From Cycas panzhihuaensis (taxonomy: Eukaryota; Cycadophyta): a DNA stretch of 64,000 bases. The position numbers were made by a program, and so were the translations under genes. Numbering within the stretch: the stretch's first letter is position 1; the number at the start of each line of letters is the position of its first letter. Where the stretch lies: assembly GCA_023213395.1 (NCBI GenBank), contig CM041465.1, forward strand, positions 29,643,741-29,707,740, written 5' to 3'. Below, one piece after another: positions 1-10,645 of the stretch. The notes under the pieces are model-generated. The model was not told the DNA's origin and searched no databases. It saw nothing but the letters and a program-made list of their open reading frames with translations.

Positions 1-480
1 ATATGATAATAAAAGGTGTTAATTTTATCATACTAGGCATAAGGTACCTATTTGAGACCACAAAGAGCTTTATAGCTTACAAAATAAGTGTTATTTACCA
101 AGAATAACATAGTTATGAGGTTGTCTTAAATATACTTCTTTTGTAAGTTCTCTATTAAGGAAAGCACTCTTCATGTCTGTTTGATATACTGGCCATTTGA
201 ACTGGGTAGCAAGTGATATAACTAGATGGAAGGTGGTCATATTGGAAATCAAGAAGAATATTTCTTCATAATTAATACCTTCTTGTCATTTAAATCTTTT
301 CACAACTAAGTGTACCTTGTGTTGCTTAATGGAGCCATCAATATGATATTTTATCTTATATAACCAATAATAATCAATTGTCTTTTTACTATGTGGCAAT
401 TCAATAAGCTCACATGTATCATTCTTAAGGATGGAATTCATCTCTACATCCATTCTAGATTGATATATTTAGTCTTTGAC
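1..480 (-). pseudogene. Reverse transcriptase fragment of copia Z
   Basis: The reverse complement encodes the N-terminal part of a copia RT. A stretch near 100-250 matches the conserved region around the first catalytic aspartate, with a QTDMKSAFLN-like string where copia elements have the QxDVKTAFLNG block. The segment around 330-480 matches the block that precedes RT in copia polyproteins. Frames are interrupted, and the catalytic YxDD region lies outside the window. It is non-functional. Confidence 0.75.
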
Positions 481-829
481 TATCCCCTCAAATGTTGAAG
501 TCTTAAGAGCATCAAGAATTTATGACATTAAGGTAATGTTTATTGAATTCCTTAGTTTTGATTCCATCTTAGGACCTAACCAAGCTGGAGGAGCATCTTT
601 TATCACTTGCAAATATCACTTTAAAAGTTTTTTTTATGCTTGTAACTTTGACTTGCAGGTCATATGAGGATAATGGTGGTACTATAAAAGTAACTATTAA
701 TGTGGAAGTTAATATAGGAGGAGTTGATGAAGGACTTAGAGAATAGAAGGTTGAAAGAATAAAGGGGTCTACAATTAATGTAAGAAGTACTTTTAACATG
801 TCAACATCATTATTAGTAATAAACTAAAG

Positions 830-1680
830 TTGAGATAGGTCCAAATCTTAGTTATCCTCTACAAATATAATATCCTAAGAGGAATATGCATGTATCTTAA
901 TAGGATAATAGACCTTATATGCTTTATATCTAGGTATATAACCTATGAAAATATATTTTAAGCTCTTGTCATCCAATTTCTATGTACTTTCTTTGGGAAT
1001 AAATTTGTAGGCAGTATAATCAAATGTTCTAAGATGCAAGACTATAGGATTTTGACCTGACTAAGCCTCCTTGGGTGTTATATATCTAACTATTATAGTT
1101 GAGCTCATGTTTATTAAGTATATAGTAATTGAAATAAATTCAACCTAAAATATAGTAGCAAGATTAGTAGCTTTAACCATTTCTTTAGTTTTATTCATCA
1201 TTGCCTGGTTCATTCACTTAGTGACACCATTCTACTAAGGGGTGTGAGGAGTGAAGGACGGGTGCCTAATGCCAAATTTTCTATAAAAATTAGTGAACTA
1301 TCTTGAGATGTGCTTCCCTCCATTATCTGATATTAAAATCTTAATAGTCATGATGGTTTCATTCTTAATTTTTGCTTCGAAATCTCTAAATTTATAAAAG
1401 GCTTAAAATTTATTCTTTAAAAAGTAAACCCATACTTTTTTAGAGTAGTCATCAATGAAGGTTATAAAGTATAAATTATCATTAAGGGATTGAACTAATA
1501 TGGGTACACAGATATTTGAGTGAACCAACCCTAATAGTCAAGTTACACAGCATGTTTTTTAAGAAGGAAAAGGTTTCCTATGTTATTTTCCAACTATATG
1601 AGCTTCACAAAAACATCTATTATATTTGATTTTTAGCAACCCATGTACTATTTGAAGTCTAAACATGTGATTGAGACTTT
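830..1680 (-). pseudogene. Integrase of copia Z, broken
   Basis: On the minus strand this reads as GAG-pre-integrase followed by the integrase core, including FITFIDDYSKKVWVYFL and ISDNGGKH, which carry the first two residues of the DDE triad. At about 1199-1240 the conserved motif preceding the third catalytic residue reads TP**NGVTK, with both glutamines of the usual QQNG replaced by TAG. Further stops follow. It once catalysed strand transfer of element cDNA and is now a pseudogene. Confidence 0.8.
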
Positions 1681-2159
1681 TCATGTTGAGGTATCTTGGG
1701 CATTAATGTCATAGTTGTTCCTTAATGAATTTACAAGTAGGTTTATCTTAGTTATATGAGCATTCATCTTTAGTCTCAATAGGTGGGTCTTCAATAATGA
1801 TAAGACTTTCCTTTGTTGAGGTGATTTATCTATACTAAGGTACATATCTAGTTGTTGAGTAGCAGATAAAGGGATACCATCAAGTTTATAAAAACTATTG
1901 TCTTCATGTCCTATAACAACTATTTGATGAGTTGAGTGGTCAAAAATAGTAATTGTACCTTAGCTAAAAAGAACATCCAAAATTTTCTTGTTAATTTAGC
2001 TCACAAATAGTAAGTTTTATTTTATACTAGGTATAAAGAGGACATTTCTAATATGTCTTATGTATGAATTATTTAGGGCTATGGGAGCCTTTATAACCTT
2101 TTCTACATCATATGTTATGTCATCACCAAAATGTATAGTTTATGCCTAAGTAAATGAGG

Positions 2160-3255
2160 TGTCCTCAAGAAGTTCTTTAGTGCTAGTCATATGGTGAGTG
2201 GCACTAAAATCTATCAACCAAGAATTGTAGACATGTTGTGAAGAAAGTACTATAAAAAATAGGTTTTGAGAGTTAGCTTAGGAATTAGCCACATGGCCTC
2301 CTTATTGAAAGTTCTTATTATTATCTTAGTTCTAGTTCCTAAGTTGATTTCTTTGTTATTGCTATCTATTATTATTCCTTCTATGTCCCTTATTTTACTA
2401 AAAGGTTTGTGCCCCTTATTGGCTAGCTTGATTTAGGATAAGTTGTAGATTAAATTATCTCTTTCTGTAATCTAGGATAACATGCCCAAGTTTTCCATAA
2501 TACAAGAAAGTAACATTCTATATCCACTACTAGTTTCTCAATTGTTATGGTAGTCGAGGGATTTGGTTTAAGTTCATGGAACTAAATTGTTGGGCTAGGG
2601 GTTGTTGTTGAGGTTGATTTCTCCTATGATTTAAGATAAAGCTTATTAACAATTTAATATACCCTCTTCCTTAAGTAAAAATCCTTCCAATATGTTAAAA
2701 TCTATTTTTAGAAAGTCATTAAATATGTGGGATATAAAACTATTGTAATTAGAAGGAATGGCATTGACAATGCTAGTAATAAGGTCATGATTAGAGGTAG
2801 AGGCACCAAGAGTATTTAGTTAGTTTTTAATAGAATTCATTTAAATCATATGGGATGGGATGGAACTAATAAAAGGGATGGCATATAGGTATGTTTTAAG
2901 CATGATAATACTAGAGTAATCCTTCCTCTCATGAAAGGAGCATACAGTGCTCCATGCTTCAAGTGGGGAGTCAATCATTTCTATATTTTGATCAGTGTTA
3001 TCCTCCATTGCTAGGTGAAGGAAGGAAAGGGATACATCATCCTTATCTCTAAAGGTAGTAAGGACAATAGGGTCTAGATGTATTATGGCATCACGGTCAT
3101 TTAGGTTATAAATAGGAATGGGTTTGGGTATGTCTCTAGATACAAACACCTAAAAATCATTCATAACTATTAGTTGTCTGACTTATTTCTTCTAAGTCTT
3201 TTTTTTTCTCACTTTTAAATAATTTAATTATATTTGATATCAGCATTTGTGTTGC
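2160..3255 (-). pseudogene. Gag and protease region of copia Z
   Basis: An open 102-codon stretch (2841-3149) contains LSFLHLAMEDN and a SPLEAWSTVCSFHERKD block typical of UBN2-type copia Gag, and it aligns with the Gag of element A. Further along the minus strand, near 2490, a zinc-knuckle remnant keeps the GKLGH core but has Phe or Tyr where the Cys residues should be. Near 2195 the protease motif reads WLIDFSATHHMT, so the active-site DSG has become DFS. Both nucleocapsid and protease functions are lost. Confidence 0.7.
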
Positions 3256-3395
3256 TACTTTGTGAACTATGCTACTTTGTGAACTAGCTACCTTATGGGT
3301 TATTGAGCTAGAATTCTAATGTTATGGTGTCTCTAAAAAGCCCTCAGTTATTATTATATCTAGTGGTACCTACCTATGGATGGTATTTCATGGAC

Positions 3396-3611
3396 TTGAT
3401 ATATATATGTATATGAGCAAATTAAGCTCTATATACCTTAGTATATAAGCATAGAAGGTTGGTTTCCCCCTTGATATTTTTCATCTGCATGTGTCAAATT
3501 TATGTCAAGCAATCGATATAACAAAGGATTACAACCAATGCTCTCATCCTCTTTGGGTCTAGCCTAGTCTTTAAACTCCAAGGAATGGTTTAACATCTTA
3601 ATCTATCACTT
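3396..3611 (-). repeat. Probable 5' LTR segment of copia Z
   Basis: This stretch lies immediately upstream (minus strand) of Z's leader and ends in a TATATATCA-type terminus, like the LTR end beside element A at 59683. It stops at the target duplication of element G, and the rest of the LTR should resume at 23531. No second LTR of Z is in the window to confirm the ends. Confidence 0.45.
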
Positions 3612-3616
3612 AATAC

Positions 3617-4024
3617 TATTAGAGTTAATAGTCATCACTCTACTCCCACCTTCTAACTAGGAGAGCGTACCTCATCTTCATCAATTTACACATGTGGGTG
3701 CTCAACATGTGTAGGTAAGTTTAAGGTAAGTTAATGTTAATTTGATTTAAGTTTACTTTGAGTTAAGTTTACATTATTTTATTGTTATTTAAATTTTAGA
3801 GGTTGAGGAGTTTCCCTCCTCCCCCAAACTATATAATTTGAGGGATGTGCAACCCTAGTGTCTTTAGACACCGCCTACAATATTGGATATTTGTAACTCT
3901 CTTCTACAAATATGGATTGAATGTATAAGCTATTATGTTTATGCTACTATGCAACATTTATGTATTAAAGTTTTGATTGTCTTTTTTATGTTCTGCCCTA
4001 TTCTCCATGATTTTATTTCCTTCA
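3617..4024 (+). repeat. 5' LTR of element G
   Basis: This 408-bp LTR matches the 3' copy at 23136-23525, which lacks about 20 bp of the AGTTAAGTTTAC-rich part. It holds a TATA-like sequence (actatataattt, near 3828) followed by two short inverted repeats at 3841-3856 and 3857-3872, presumably near the transcript start. The end is set by the point where the two LTRs stop matching, just before the first TGGTATTAGAGC. Confidence 0.8.
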
Positions 4025-4122
4025 TCTGGTATTAGAGCTTGGTTTAGCTCCTTTATTTTCCTTCATTTGGTATTAGAGCTTAGTTTAGCTCCTTTATTTT
4101 CCTTCATCTGGTATCAAAGCAG
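4025..4122 (+). other. Three tandem primer-binding sites of element G
   Basis: TGGTATTAGAGC at 4027 and at 4068, and TGGTATCAAAGC at 4109, are spaced exactly 41 bp apart. Each resembles the initiator-Met-tRNA primer site TGGTATCAGAGC. The repeated unit also includes a piece like the LTR end (CCTTCATCTGG) and a GGTTTAGCTCC segment. The 3' LTR of G ends at the position of the first unit, so only that site coincides with the LTR boundary. Confidence 0.8.
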
Positions 4123-4439
4123 GTTTATGATCCATTGTTAAAGTTTTTTTAAGAAGAAGAAAGATTTATTGGCATCTTGAGGGAGATTTACTAACAACAA
4201 CAAATATTTGTTATACTCATTTTCTGTAAAGTATTTTCAGCAGTTTCTTGTATATTTTCATTAAAATTTGATCATTCTTGAGTTATATTTGTGAAATAAC
4301 AAAGATATTTTAGATTTATTTTCATATTTATGCAGGTGCACAGCTACAAATAACAAATATCAAAGTTTATCACTCTACAAGAAGATTTATCATCAAGTTT
4401 TCCATATTTTATCAAATATTTGGCATTTTTCAAGTATAT

Positions 4440-5140
4440 CCTATCTATTTTATCTTATATTTTTTTAGATCTGCATAGGATTTTAGCTGCAAACAATCTT
4501 TATTTAAGTTTTCTCCAGAGTTGACCCATATTTTTTTAGATCTATATATTTTATCATATATTTAGCATTTCTCAAGCATATTTCTATCTATTTATCTAAT
4601 ATTTTCTTAGATATGCATAGGATTTCAACTGCATGCAATATTTATACAAGTTTTATTCAAGATCTGCTATATTTATTTTAGATCTGCCATACATTTTTTT
4701 AGATCTTCTTATTTCAATAATTATTTCAGTATTTTCTAGTATATTTATTTTAGATCTGCAACATTTAATTCATATTTACTAAATATTCTTCAAATCTGCC
4801 ATATATTTTTTAGATCTGCTTATTTTATCAAGTATTTCACTATTTTCTACTATATTTTGTTTAGATCCACTATATATTTTTTAGATCTATTTATTTCATC
4901 AATTATTTCAACATTTTCTGGTATATTTATTTTAGATCTGTAATATTAGCTACAGATCTTCCATATTTACTTTAAATCTACAATACTTTCTCAAATTTTC
5001 CTCAAATCTGCTACATATTCTTTCAGATCTATATTTTTTCATCATATATTTGACCATATTTTTAAGTTTTTTTAGATCTATAAGCTTTTGGGGCATATTC
5101 AGCTTTCTGGAGAAGCATATATAGTAGATCTTATCCTTGG
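4440..5140 (+). repeat. AGATCT-rich leader of element G
   Basis: The untranslated leader is T-rich and repeats a short motif, TTTAGATCTGC or TTTAGATCTAT, more than ten times at irregular spacing of about 40-90 bp. The same motif is dense in the leaders of D (6540-7110) and C (53640-54200, opposite strand). No ORF is present. Confidence 0.7.
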
Positions 5141-5207
5141 AAGTTAACATGCTACAAATCAGCCACAACTGCTTACCAAGTTCTTCAAGTTTTATTTTTC
5201 AGAATTA

Positions 5208-5260
<53 letters not shown>

Positions 5261-5278
5261 TTTTTTTTTTTTTTTTTT
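5208..5278. repeat. (AT)n microsatellite followed by poly-T
   Basis: About 25 AT dinucleotides are followed by a run of 18 T. This lies in the leader of element G. Confidence 0.95.
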
Positions 5279-5695
5279 GGTTCTCTAACATATCTTCTCC
5301 TATACATTTAAAAATTTTCAAATACAAATATATATGTATTTTATTTATTTCATATATTTCTGTCAATATATTTTAAAATTTTCAGCTTTTATAGCACAAT
5401 CTTTTCATGGTTAAAATATTATAAATATATACACTGTTTTGCCTACGAAACATATACTATTTCTGATCTTAAACATATTATCGCATTAGTGACCAAAGCC
5501 TTATCTATTAAATTTGATGCAAGATTGAGCAGCCATTAACTCATAATCAAAGCCTTTTTTTAGTTAGATTAGTGCATCCATTTTCTTTTTTTATTATAGT
5601 TTCTCTGCTAGTTCCTTTATGCTTGGATCATTGAGCATGCCTGATATTGTAAAAAAATCAAACAGATTTGTTGGAATTGCTGCTCAAGAATCTAT

Positions 5696-6145
5696 TGTTG
5701 GAGTTAATTGTCATCACTCCACTCCCACCTTCCAACCAGGGGAGCACACCTCATCATCTTCAATTTACACATGTGGGTGCTCAACATGTGTAGGTAAGTT
5801 AAGATAAGTTAATGTTAATTTGAGTTAAGTTTACTTTAAGTTAAGTTTATATTATTTTATTATAATTTAAATTTTAGGGGTTGAGGAGTTTCCCTCCTCC
5901 TCCAAAATTATAAATATTGAGGGGTGTGCAACCCTAGTGTTTTTAGACACTGCCCATATTGGGGAATTTATAAAAACTTTCTCCTCTATAATGGATTGAA
6001 TATATAATGATTTTTGTTTATGCTACTATGCAACATTAATCTATTGAATTTTGTTTATTGGATTCATGTTCTACCATGTTCTCCTTGTATTCTATTTCCT
6101 ACATTTGGTATCAGAGCTACTTAGGGCTACATTATTTTCCTACGC
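5696..6145 (+). repeat. 5' LTR of element D
   Basis: It begins TGTTGGAGTTAATTG, as does the 3' LTR at 18757, and extends past a first primer-site-like sequence (TGGTATCAGAGC at 6106) to just before a second (6147). The 3' LTR contains the same first site (as TAGTACCAAAGC) and ends at the equivalent point, so the LTR of D includes an old primer site. A TATA-like attataaata near 5917 precedes the paired inverted repeats at 5920-5951. Confidence 0.8.
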
Positions 6146-6158
6146 TTGGTATCAAAAG
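6106..6158 (+). other. Duplicated primer-binding site of element D
   Basis: TGGTATCAGAGC (6106) and TGGTATCAAAAG (6147) are 41 bp apart. The first lies within the LTR, and the second abuts the LTR end and is the site expected to prime minus-strand synthesis. The period matches that in G. Confidence 0.75.
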
Positions 6159-6539
6159 AGATGATTGCTGGCCTGCTGAAGTTTCTTTGAAGAGCAATAA
6201 GAATTATTGGTATTTTTTAGGCAGATTTACTTATATCAATAAATATTGGTTATATTTATTTTTTGCAAGTTTTTTCAGCAAGTTTCCTATATTTTTTCAT
6301 CAAGATTTGCATATTCTTTAGTTATATTTATGAAACAACAAAGATATTTTAGATTTATTTATATATTTATGAAGGAGTTCAGTAGCAAGCTATATTTATT
6401 CAAGTTTTTTTTCAGATTTGAGCTATATTTTTTCATATCTATAGATTTTATTATATATTTGACTATTTTCAAGCAGATTTCTGTCTATTTATCTAATATT
6501 TTCTCAGATTTATAAAGGAGATTAAAAACACACTACATT

Positions 6540-7110
6540 TATTCAAGTTTTTCCTTAGATTTAAGCTATATTTCTTTAAGATCTACATATTTTATCATAT
6601 ATTTCATCATTTTTTAGTAGATTCTTGTCTACTTATCTAATTATTTTCATATCTATGCTAGATTTTAGCTACAAGTTATATTTTTTCAAAGATTTGTGAA
6701 GGAGATCAACAACAAGCTACATTTTTTTCAAAGTTTACTTCAAGATCTGCCATATATTTCTCAGATCTAGCATATTTTACTTTAAATTTGCTAAAGTTTT
6801 CTTCAGATCTGAGTTATATTTTTTTAGATCTGTGTATTTTACTAAATATGCTACCATTTACTACTATATTTGGTTCATATCTACTATATTTCATTCCAGA
6901 TCTGCTTATTTCAGTACTTATTTCAATATTTTCTAGTACATTTATTTTAGATCTGTAACATTTGGTTCAGATCTGCTGTATTTTATTTTATATCTGTATT
7001 TTTTAATATATATTTGACTACTTTTTTCAAGTTTTTTAGAGATTTGTAATTTTTTGAGGCACATTCAACCTTCTGGAGAAGCATAAACAACAGATCTCAT
7101 TTTTGCAAGT
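6540..7110 (+). repeat. AGATCT-rich leader of element D
   Basis: The T-rich leader repeats TTCAGATCTG and TTAGATCTG motifs many times, as in G and C. The short ORFs here are fortuitous readings of T-rich repeats. No gene is seen between 6159 and 7270. Confidence 0.65.
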
Positions 7111-7270
7111 CAACTACAACTACGTTTACCAGGTTCTTCATACCTTTCTTTAGATTTAAACATAATTTTCTGATATCTCTACTTCATACATTTAAAAAGA
7201 TCTCGGATATATATACATGCATTTCATTTGCTTGATATGCTTTTGTCAAAACATTTAAAATTTTATGGTT

Positions 7271-7864
7271 CATTTATGCTCCATTGAATCAACAAAAAAA
7301 AACACATGAAATACTTCATTTCAAAACTACTCATGAATATCTAGACTATGTTTTCTCCAAATTCTTGCTTAAAGAATATTTAATCATTGTTGTCCTTCTT
7401 ACACATTCACCATATTTGAACATCATAACACAAAGCCTTCATTTTGAATTTCAGATGAAAGGAAACTAAGTGCTACCATAAATATTTGAAATGAAATCAC
7501 AAACTATTACATTAAGAGTCTAGTTCATTATATGGGGCATTAATGATGTTATCATATTTACTAAAGGATGTTTGTTTAATTGATTTCATGCATTACTCAC
7601 TTGTAGACTGGGTGCAAGAGATATACAAATACCATAAAAATAATAGTTAGGCATGCCTCCCCTTGCCTCATTTTCCCATTCAATTTTGATCTATCTTCTT
7701 TCTTTTTCTTTGGGAATCTGCTAATATGGTGTGCTAATAATATTGATCTTTGTAAAGTGTTTGTCCATATAGAAGTTGCATGCTCAGATTTTAGTCACTT
7801 GTTTACAAAATCTGCCAATTTCTTTGCATATCGTTCCCTAGGTTCACTCAAAAATGAGTTTCCT
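7271..7864. other. Cargo flank in element D, no recognised gene
   Basis: The T-rich leader gives way to more complex sequence that has no counterpart at the same place in G or C. It lies downstream of the RAD23 fragment relative to that gene's own strand, so it may be intron or 3' sequence of the captured locus. I found no UBA2 domain in it. Confidence 0.4.
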
Positions 7865-8333
7865 CCAATTCATCCCCTTTAGATCATGTGAAGAAACTCT
7901 GTCTAGTGCTCTTGTATAAACTTCATCAGTTGCAGATTCTATTTGCTAAGTTCTTAAAGCATTAACTACAAAATTTGGGGATTAGCCTAGACTATTATGT
8001 GCAAAGCTTGGAACTACTAGTTATTTTAAAGAAAATCCAGAGCACCACCTCCAGCCTAGCACCAAAGCTTAGGAGGCTTTGTGGAAACAAGTCTAATGGA
8101 GTAGCATTTGGTCCTTCAGAGAGAAGTGCCACCTGAGAGGGATCTACTTGTGGTTGTATAATAATGTTTGCAGTTTGACCAGTACTTGGTGGATTTGAAG
8201 GTGGCAGGTGAGTGATAGGAACAATAACTTCTGCTACTTCACGAATCCCAGAATATAAATATTCCACAGCTCACTATGGGTTATTATAAGCTATACAAAG
8301 CATATGAACAACTGTATCTCTATCCCAGGTACC
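7865..8333 (-). pseudogene. Captured RAD23 gene fragment (UBA1 to XPC-binding domain)
   Basis: RAD23 is a ubiquitin receptor and nucleotide-excision-repair factor with the order UBL, UBA1, XPC-binding, UBA2. On the minus strand, starting near 8333, the sequence reads GTWDRDTVV, then AYNNP, two stops, and AVEYLYSGIREVAEV, which is the signature of RAD23 UBA1. A Pro/Gln-rich linker follows, ending GPNATPLDLFPQ at about 8080. After a frameshift, GALDFL, NN, FQAL, ANPQIL, LML, ELSK, FIQEH and TEFL follow in order, marking the XPC-binding domain, which ends near 7870. At least five in-frame stops in that domain fall at glutamine positions. UBL, most of the N terminus and UBA2 are absent. The fragment is antisense to the host element D and is non-functional. 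Confidence 0.85.
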
Positions 8334-8591
8334 CCAACAGCTCAGCTTATTACTGTTTGTGTGCCCTCCACACCACTGCAATGATATATTTACCTCAAGC
8401 CCTCTCCAACTCGCCCAACATCCTTCATCTATACTCCTTCATCCTTCTTCCAAGGTGCCATCTGCATCAGATTTCTCTACAGGGCACTCATCATAAATAG
8501 AGAACCTCCATTATCTTCATCACTCTTTAGTACTTCTAACTTTCCTGTGTAGCTTGAATACACCTAGCAAAGTCTTCTCGGTTGCTGGCTA
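8334..8591. other. Cargo flank upstream of the RAD23 fragment
   Basis: This lies between the UBA1 remnant and the insertion point of E. I could not align it to the RAD23 N-terminal region, so it may be intron or unrelated captured sequence. It is followed by the ATCTT target duplication of E at 8592-8596. Confidence 0.4.
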
Positions 8592-8596
8592 ATCTT

Positions 8597-8894
8597 TGAA
8601 AAGGGTTAATGACACAAGGTCATTACATTAGTTGATTATTTCGAAAAGGGATCTTAAGTGAACTTTAAATTAGATCACTTAAGTGAAATGTGCTTTCATG
8701 TGCATTATGTGTAATTTCATTTCACCTAACTCTAATGCTCCCTCTTTCAATATAAAAGTAAAAGCTCAATGGAGGAGATTCATTCTTACCTCCCCATTTT
8801 GTAAGAGCTACTTTCTTTCTCTCAATTCTCTCTTGATCCTATGTTTGCCTTTGTGTTTAGTGTATGAAGATAAATGATAGATCCACTCTTTTCA
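8597..8894 (+). repeat. 5' LTR of copia E
   Basis: 298 bp, starting TGAAAAGGG and ending CTTTTCA, and matching 15927-16224. It contains a TATA-like string (caatataaaagta, near 8750) that could direct transcription of the element. Confidence 0.92.
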
Positions 8895-8896
8895 TG

Positions 8897-8908
8897 TGGT
8901 ATTAGAGC
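8897..8908 (+). other. Primer-binding site of copia E
   Basis: TGGTATTAGAGC lies two bases after the LTR end, with one mismatch to the initiator-Met-tRNA primer site. G's first two sites carry the same variant. Confidence 0.8.
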
Positions 8909-9399
8909 TTGCTTCCTTCATATTCCTCACTTGCACTTGCAATGGAGCTATCACTTCCTTCTCCCCCACAATCCATGTGGTGAAGGAGATTGTGAAAGTG
9001 AATTTAGAAATATTTTCAAGTTATTATGATAGCATATTTTGTATTATTTGCTTTTCCTTTATCTTTTGTAGTTTTGGAAGCATAATACAAGGAGTTATAA
9101 GGCCCAAGAATTCCAATCCTTTGTTGGCCATTCATGCTATCTCATTCTTCCTTTTCTTTCCCCTCTTTTTGTCCATTTAATAAGGGGAAATGCTACCAAA
9201 ATTTTTTCAGCATTTAGAAGAATGATTGTAAGGGGAGGATTTACCCATTTTTTTAAAGAATTTCTAGCCATTTAAAATATCCATCATTATGTTCTCTCAC
9301 CTTGCCCATATTGGGATCCTGGTGATCAAAAAATGATGGAAATTTTATATGGTATCATGTGTTAATGAGATATTAGGAAGCTAAAATTTCTGTAAAAAT

Positions 9400-9770
9400 A
9401 TAATTTGATTACTAAACTTCACAGGTCTATAAAATCTTCTACAGAGCTCCAATTGAAGTGATTCTAATTGTCAAAGATGAGGCTCTGAGTCTACTTTCTA
9501 GCATAAAAATTGACACCTAATATGGATGTCGTATGAGGAAGTTATTGCTGTTTTAGTGAATAGTAATTATTTTTAGTAAGAATTCTAGAAAAATATAATT
9601 TCCTAACTTTGTAGGATTGCCAAAAACTTTCTAGAAGCCATTTGGACCTAATTCCACTTCCTAAAGATGAAGCTCTAAGTCTAGTTTTTAGCACAAAAAT
9701 TGGCACTCTATTTCGATATCGTGGGAGAAAGTTATTTCTAATTTAGTAAAGACTACTTTCTTTTATATTA
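9400..9770 (+). repeat. Diverged tandem duplication in the leader of E
   Basis: Two units of about 175-190 bp share the order AAATATAATTT, a gene-free middle with AAGATGA(A/G)GCTCT and AGTCTA, AAAAATTG(A/G)CAC, GAAGTTATT or GAAAGTTATT, and TTTAGT. They are clearly related but substantially diverged. Confidence 0.6.
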
Positions 9771-9986
9771 ACAAAAAAAAAAAAGTGAAGAAAATTTCTT
9801 CCTTTTTATAAGGCTTAAAAGCCCATTGTAAAAGTAAGAAAAAAAAATACCTAGATTGGAACAATATCTAATGTCCTCACTCACTTATTAGCATTGCATT
9901 TTAGCACTCTAAAATCACTCAAAGTAAGTACTCTAAAGACACTTCAAGCAAGCACTCCAAAAGCACTCCAAGCAAGCATTCCATTT

Positions 9987-10466
9987 TCAGTTAAATGTAC
10001 GTTTGATGTAATTCGATAATCTTTTCACTCTTCCTAAAAGGAACGTATCATGTACACTATTTTCCACCATCTTATACCTATTTACACACTCACTAAGGTT
10101 GAGATACCTTGGCTGGAAGAATGTTGTGCCATAAAGGAGGTGTGGGTTTGAAGTTGGGACTGGACTAAACCGGAATATTGGTGAGGTTTGCTTAGCCATA
10201 TCATCGTGCCTCAATCAGGGATCATCCTGATAACTAACTGGAAAAACTGAAACTTTAATATAAGATTAAAATACACCCAATTTAATATTTGTCATAGCCA
10301 TGGGTATGCACGTACCACTCTTTAGAGGAGGTATATAACTGCTCATTGGTGAACTGGGTGAGGATTGGGAGTACCTAGGCTTCGTTGTGACTTGGATTTC
10401 ATCACCAAGCACGATTGTGGGTATCGCGGGTGAAGGCCAACTTAATTCTACTAGAAGCCTAGGCAT
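9987..10466 (-). other. Two unrecognised minus-strand ORFs in the leader of E
   Basis: Reading frames of 66 codons (10266-10466) and 75 codons (9987-10214) follow one another on the strand opposite to E. The first is Ser/Pro-rich with a TIVLGDEIQVTTKPRY stretch, and the second ends in basic residues. I recognise no domain. They may be fragments of captured host sequence or chance ORFs. Confidence 0.25.
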
Positions 10467-10645
10467 CTCTTCAACAACCTCAACTACACGTTGGACACAA
10501 GTTAGAGGTTATTGGGTTAATTACGCAACCTATATTTGAGTTTCAAGTTATGTAAACCCAATGATGTCAACTTCTACATTGGCCTACAATCTTATATATT
10601 GATCACTTACTTATTTATAAAGAGTGATCCATAGTGAAATCACAA

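Larger units (their letters stand above)
1..3395 (-). mobile_element. Ty1/copia remnant Z, internal region
   Basis: Reading the minus strand from about 3255 down to 1 gives, in order, gag, zinc-knuckle remnant, protease remnant, GAG-pre-integrase, integrase and the start of reverse transcriptase. This is the Ty1/copia domain order. The rest of RT and RNase H lie beyond the left edge. Every domain has stops and frameshifts, so the copy is dead. Its gag and 5' leader resemble those of element A at 54.7-59.7 kb, so Z and A are one family. Z is the outermost layer of the nest on the left. Confidence 0.85.

Noticed and set aside
4440-5140. Regular AGATCT motifs looking like a CRISPR-type or satellite array
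   Set aside because: Spacing is irregular, motifs are short and the genome is eukaryotic. The motifs recur in homologous leaders, so they belong to the retroelement.
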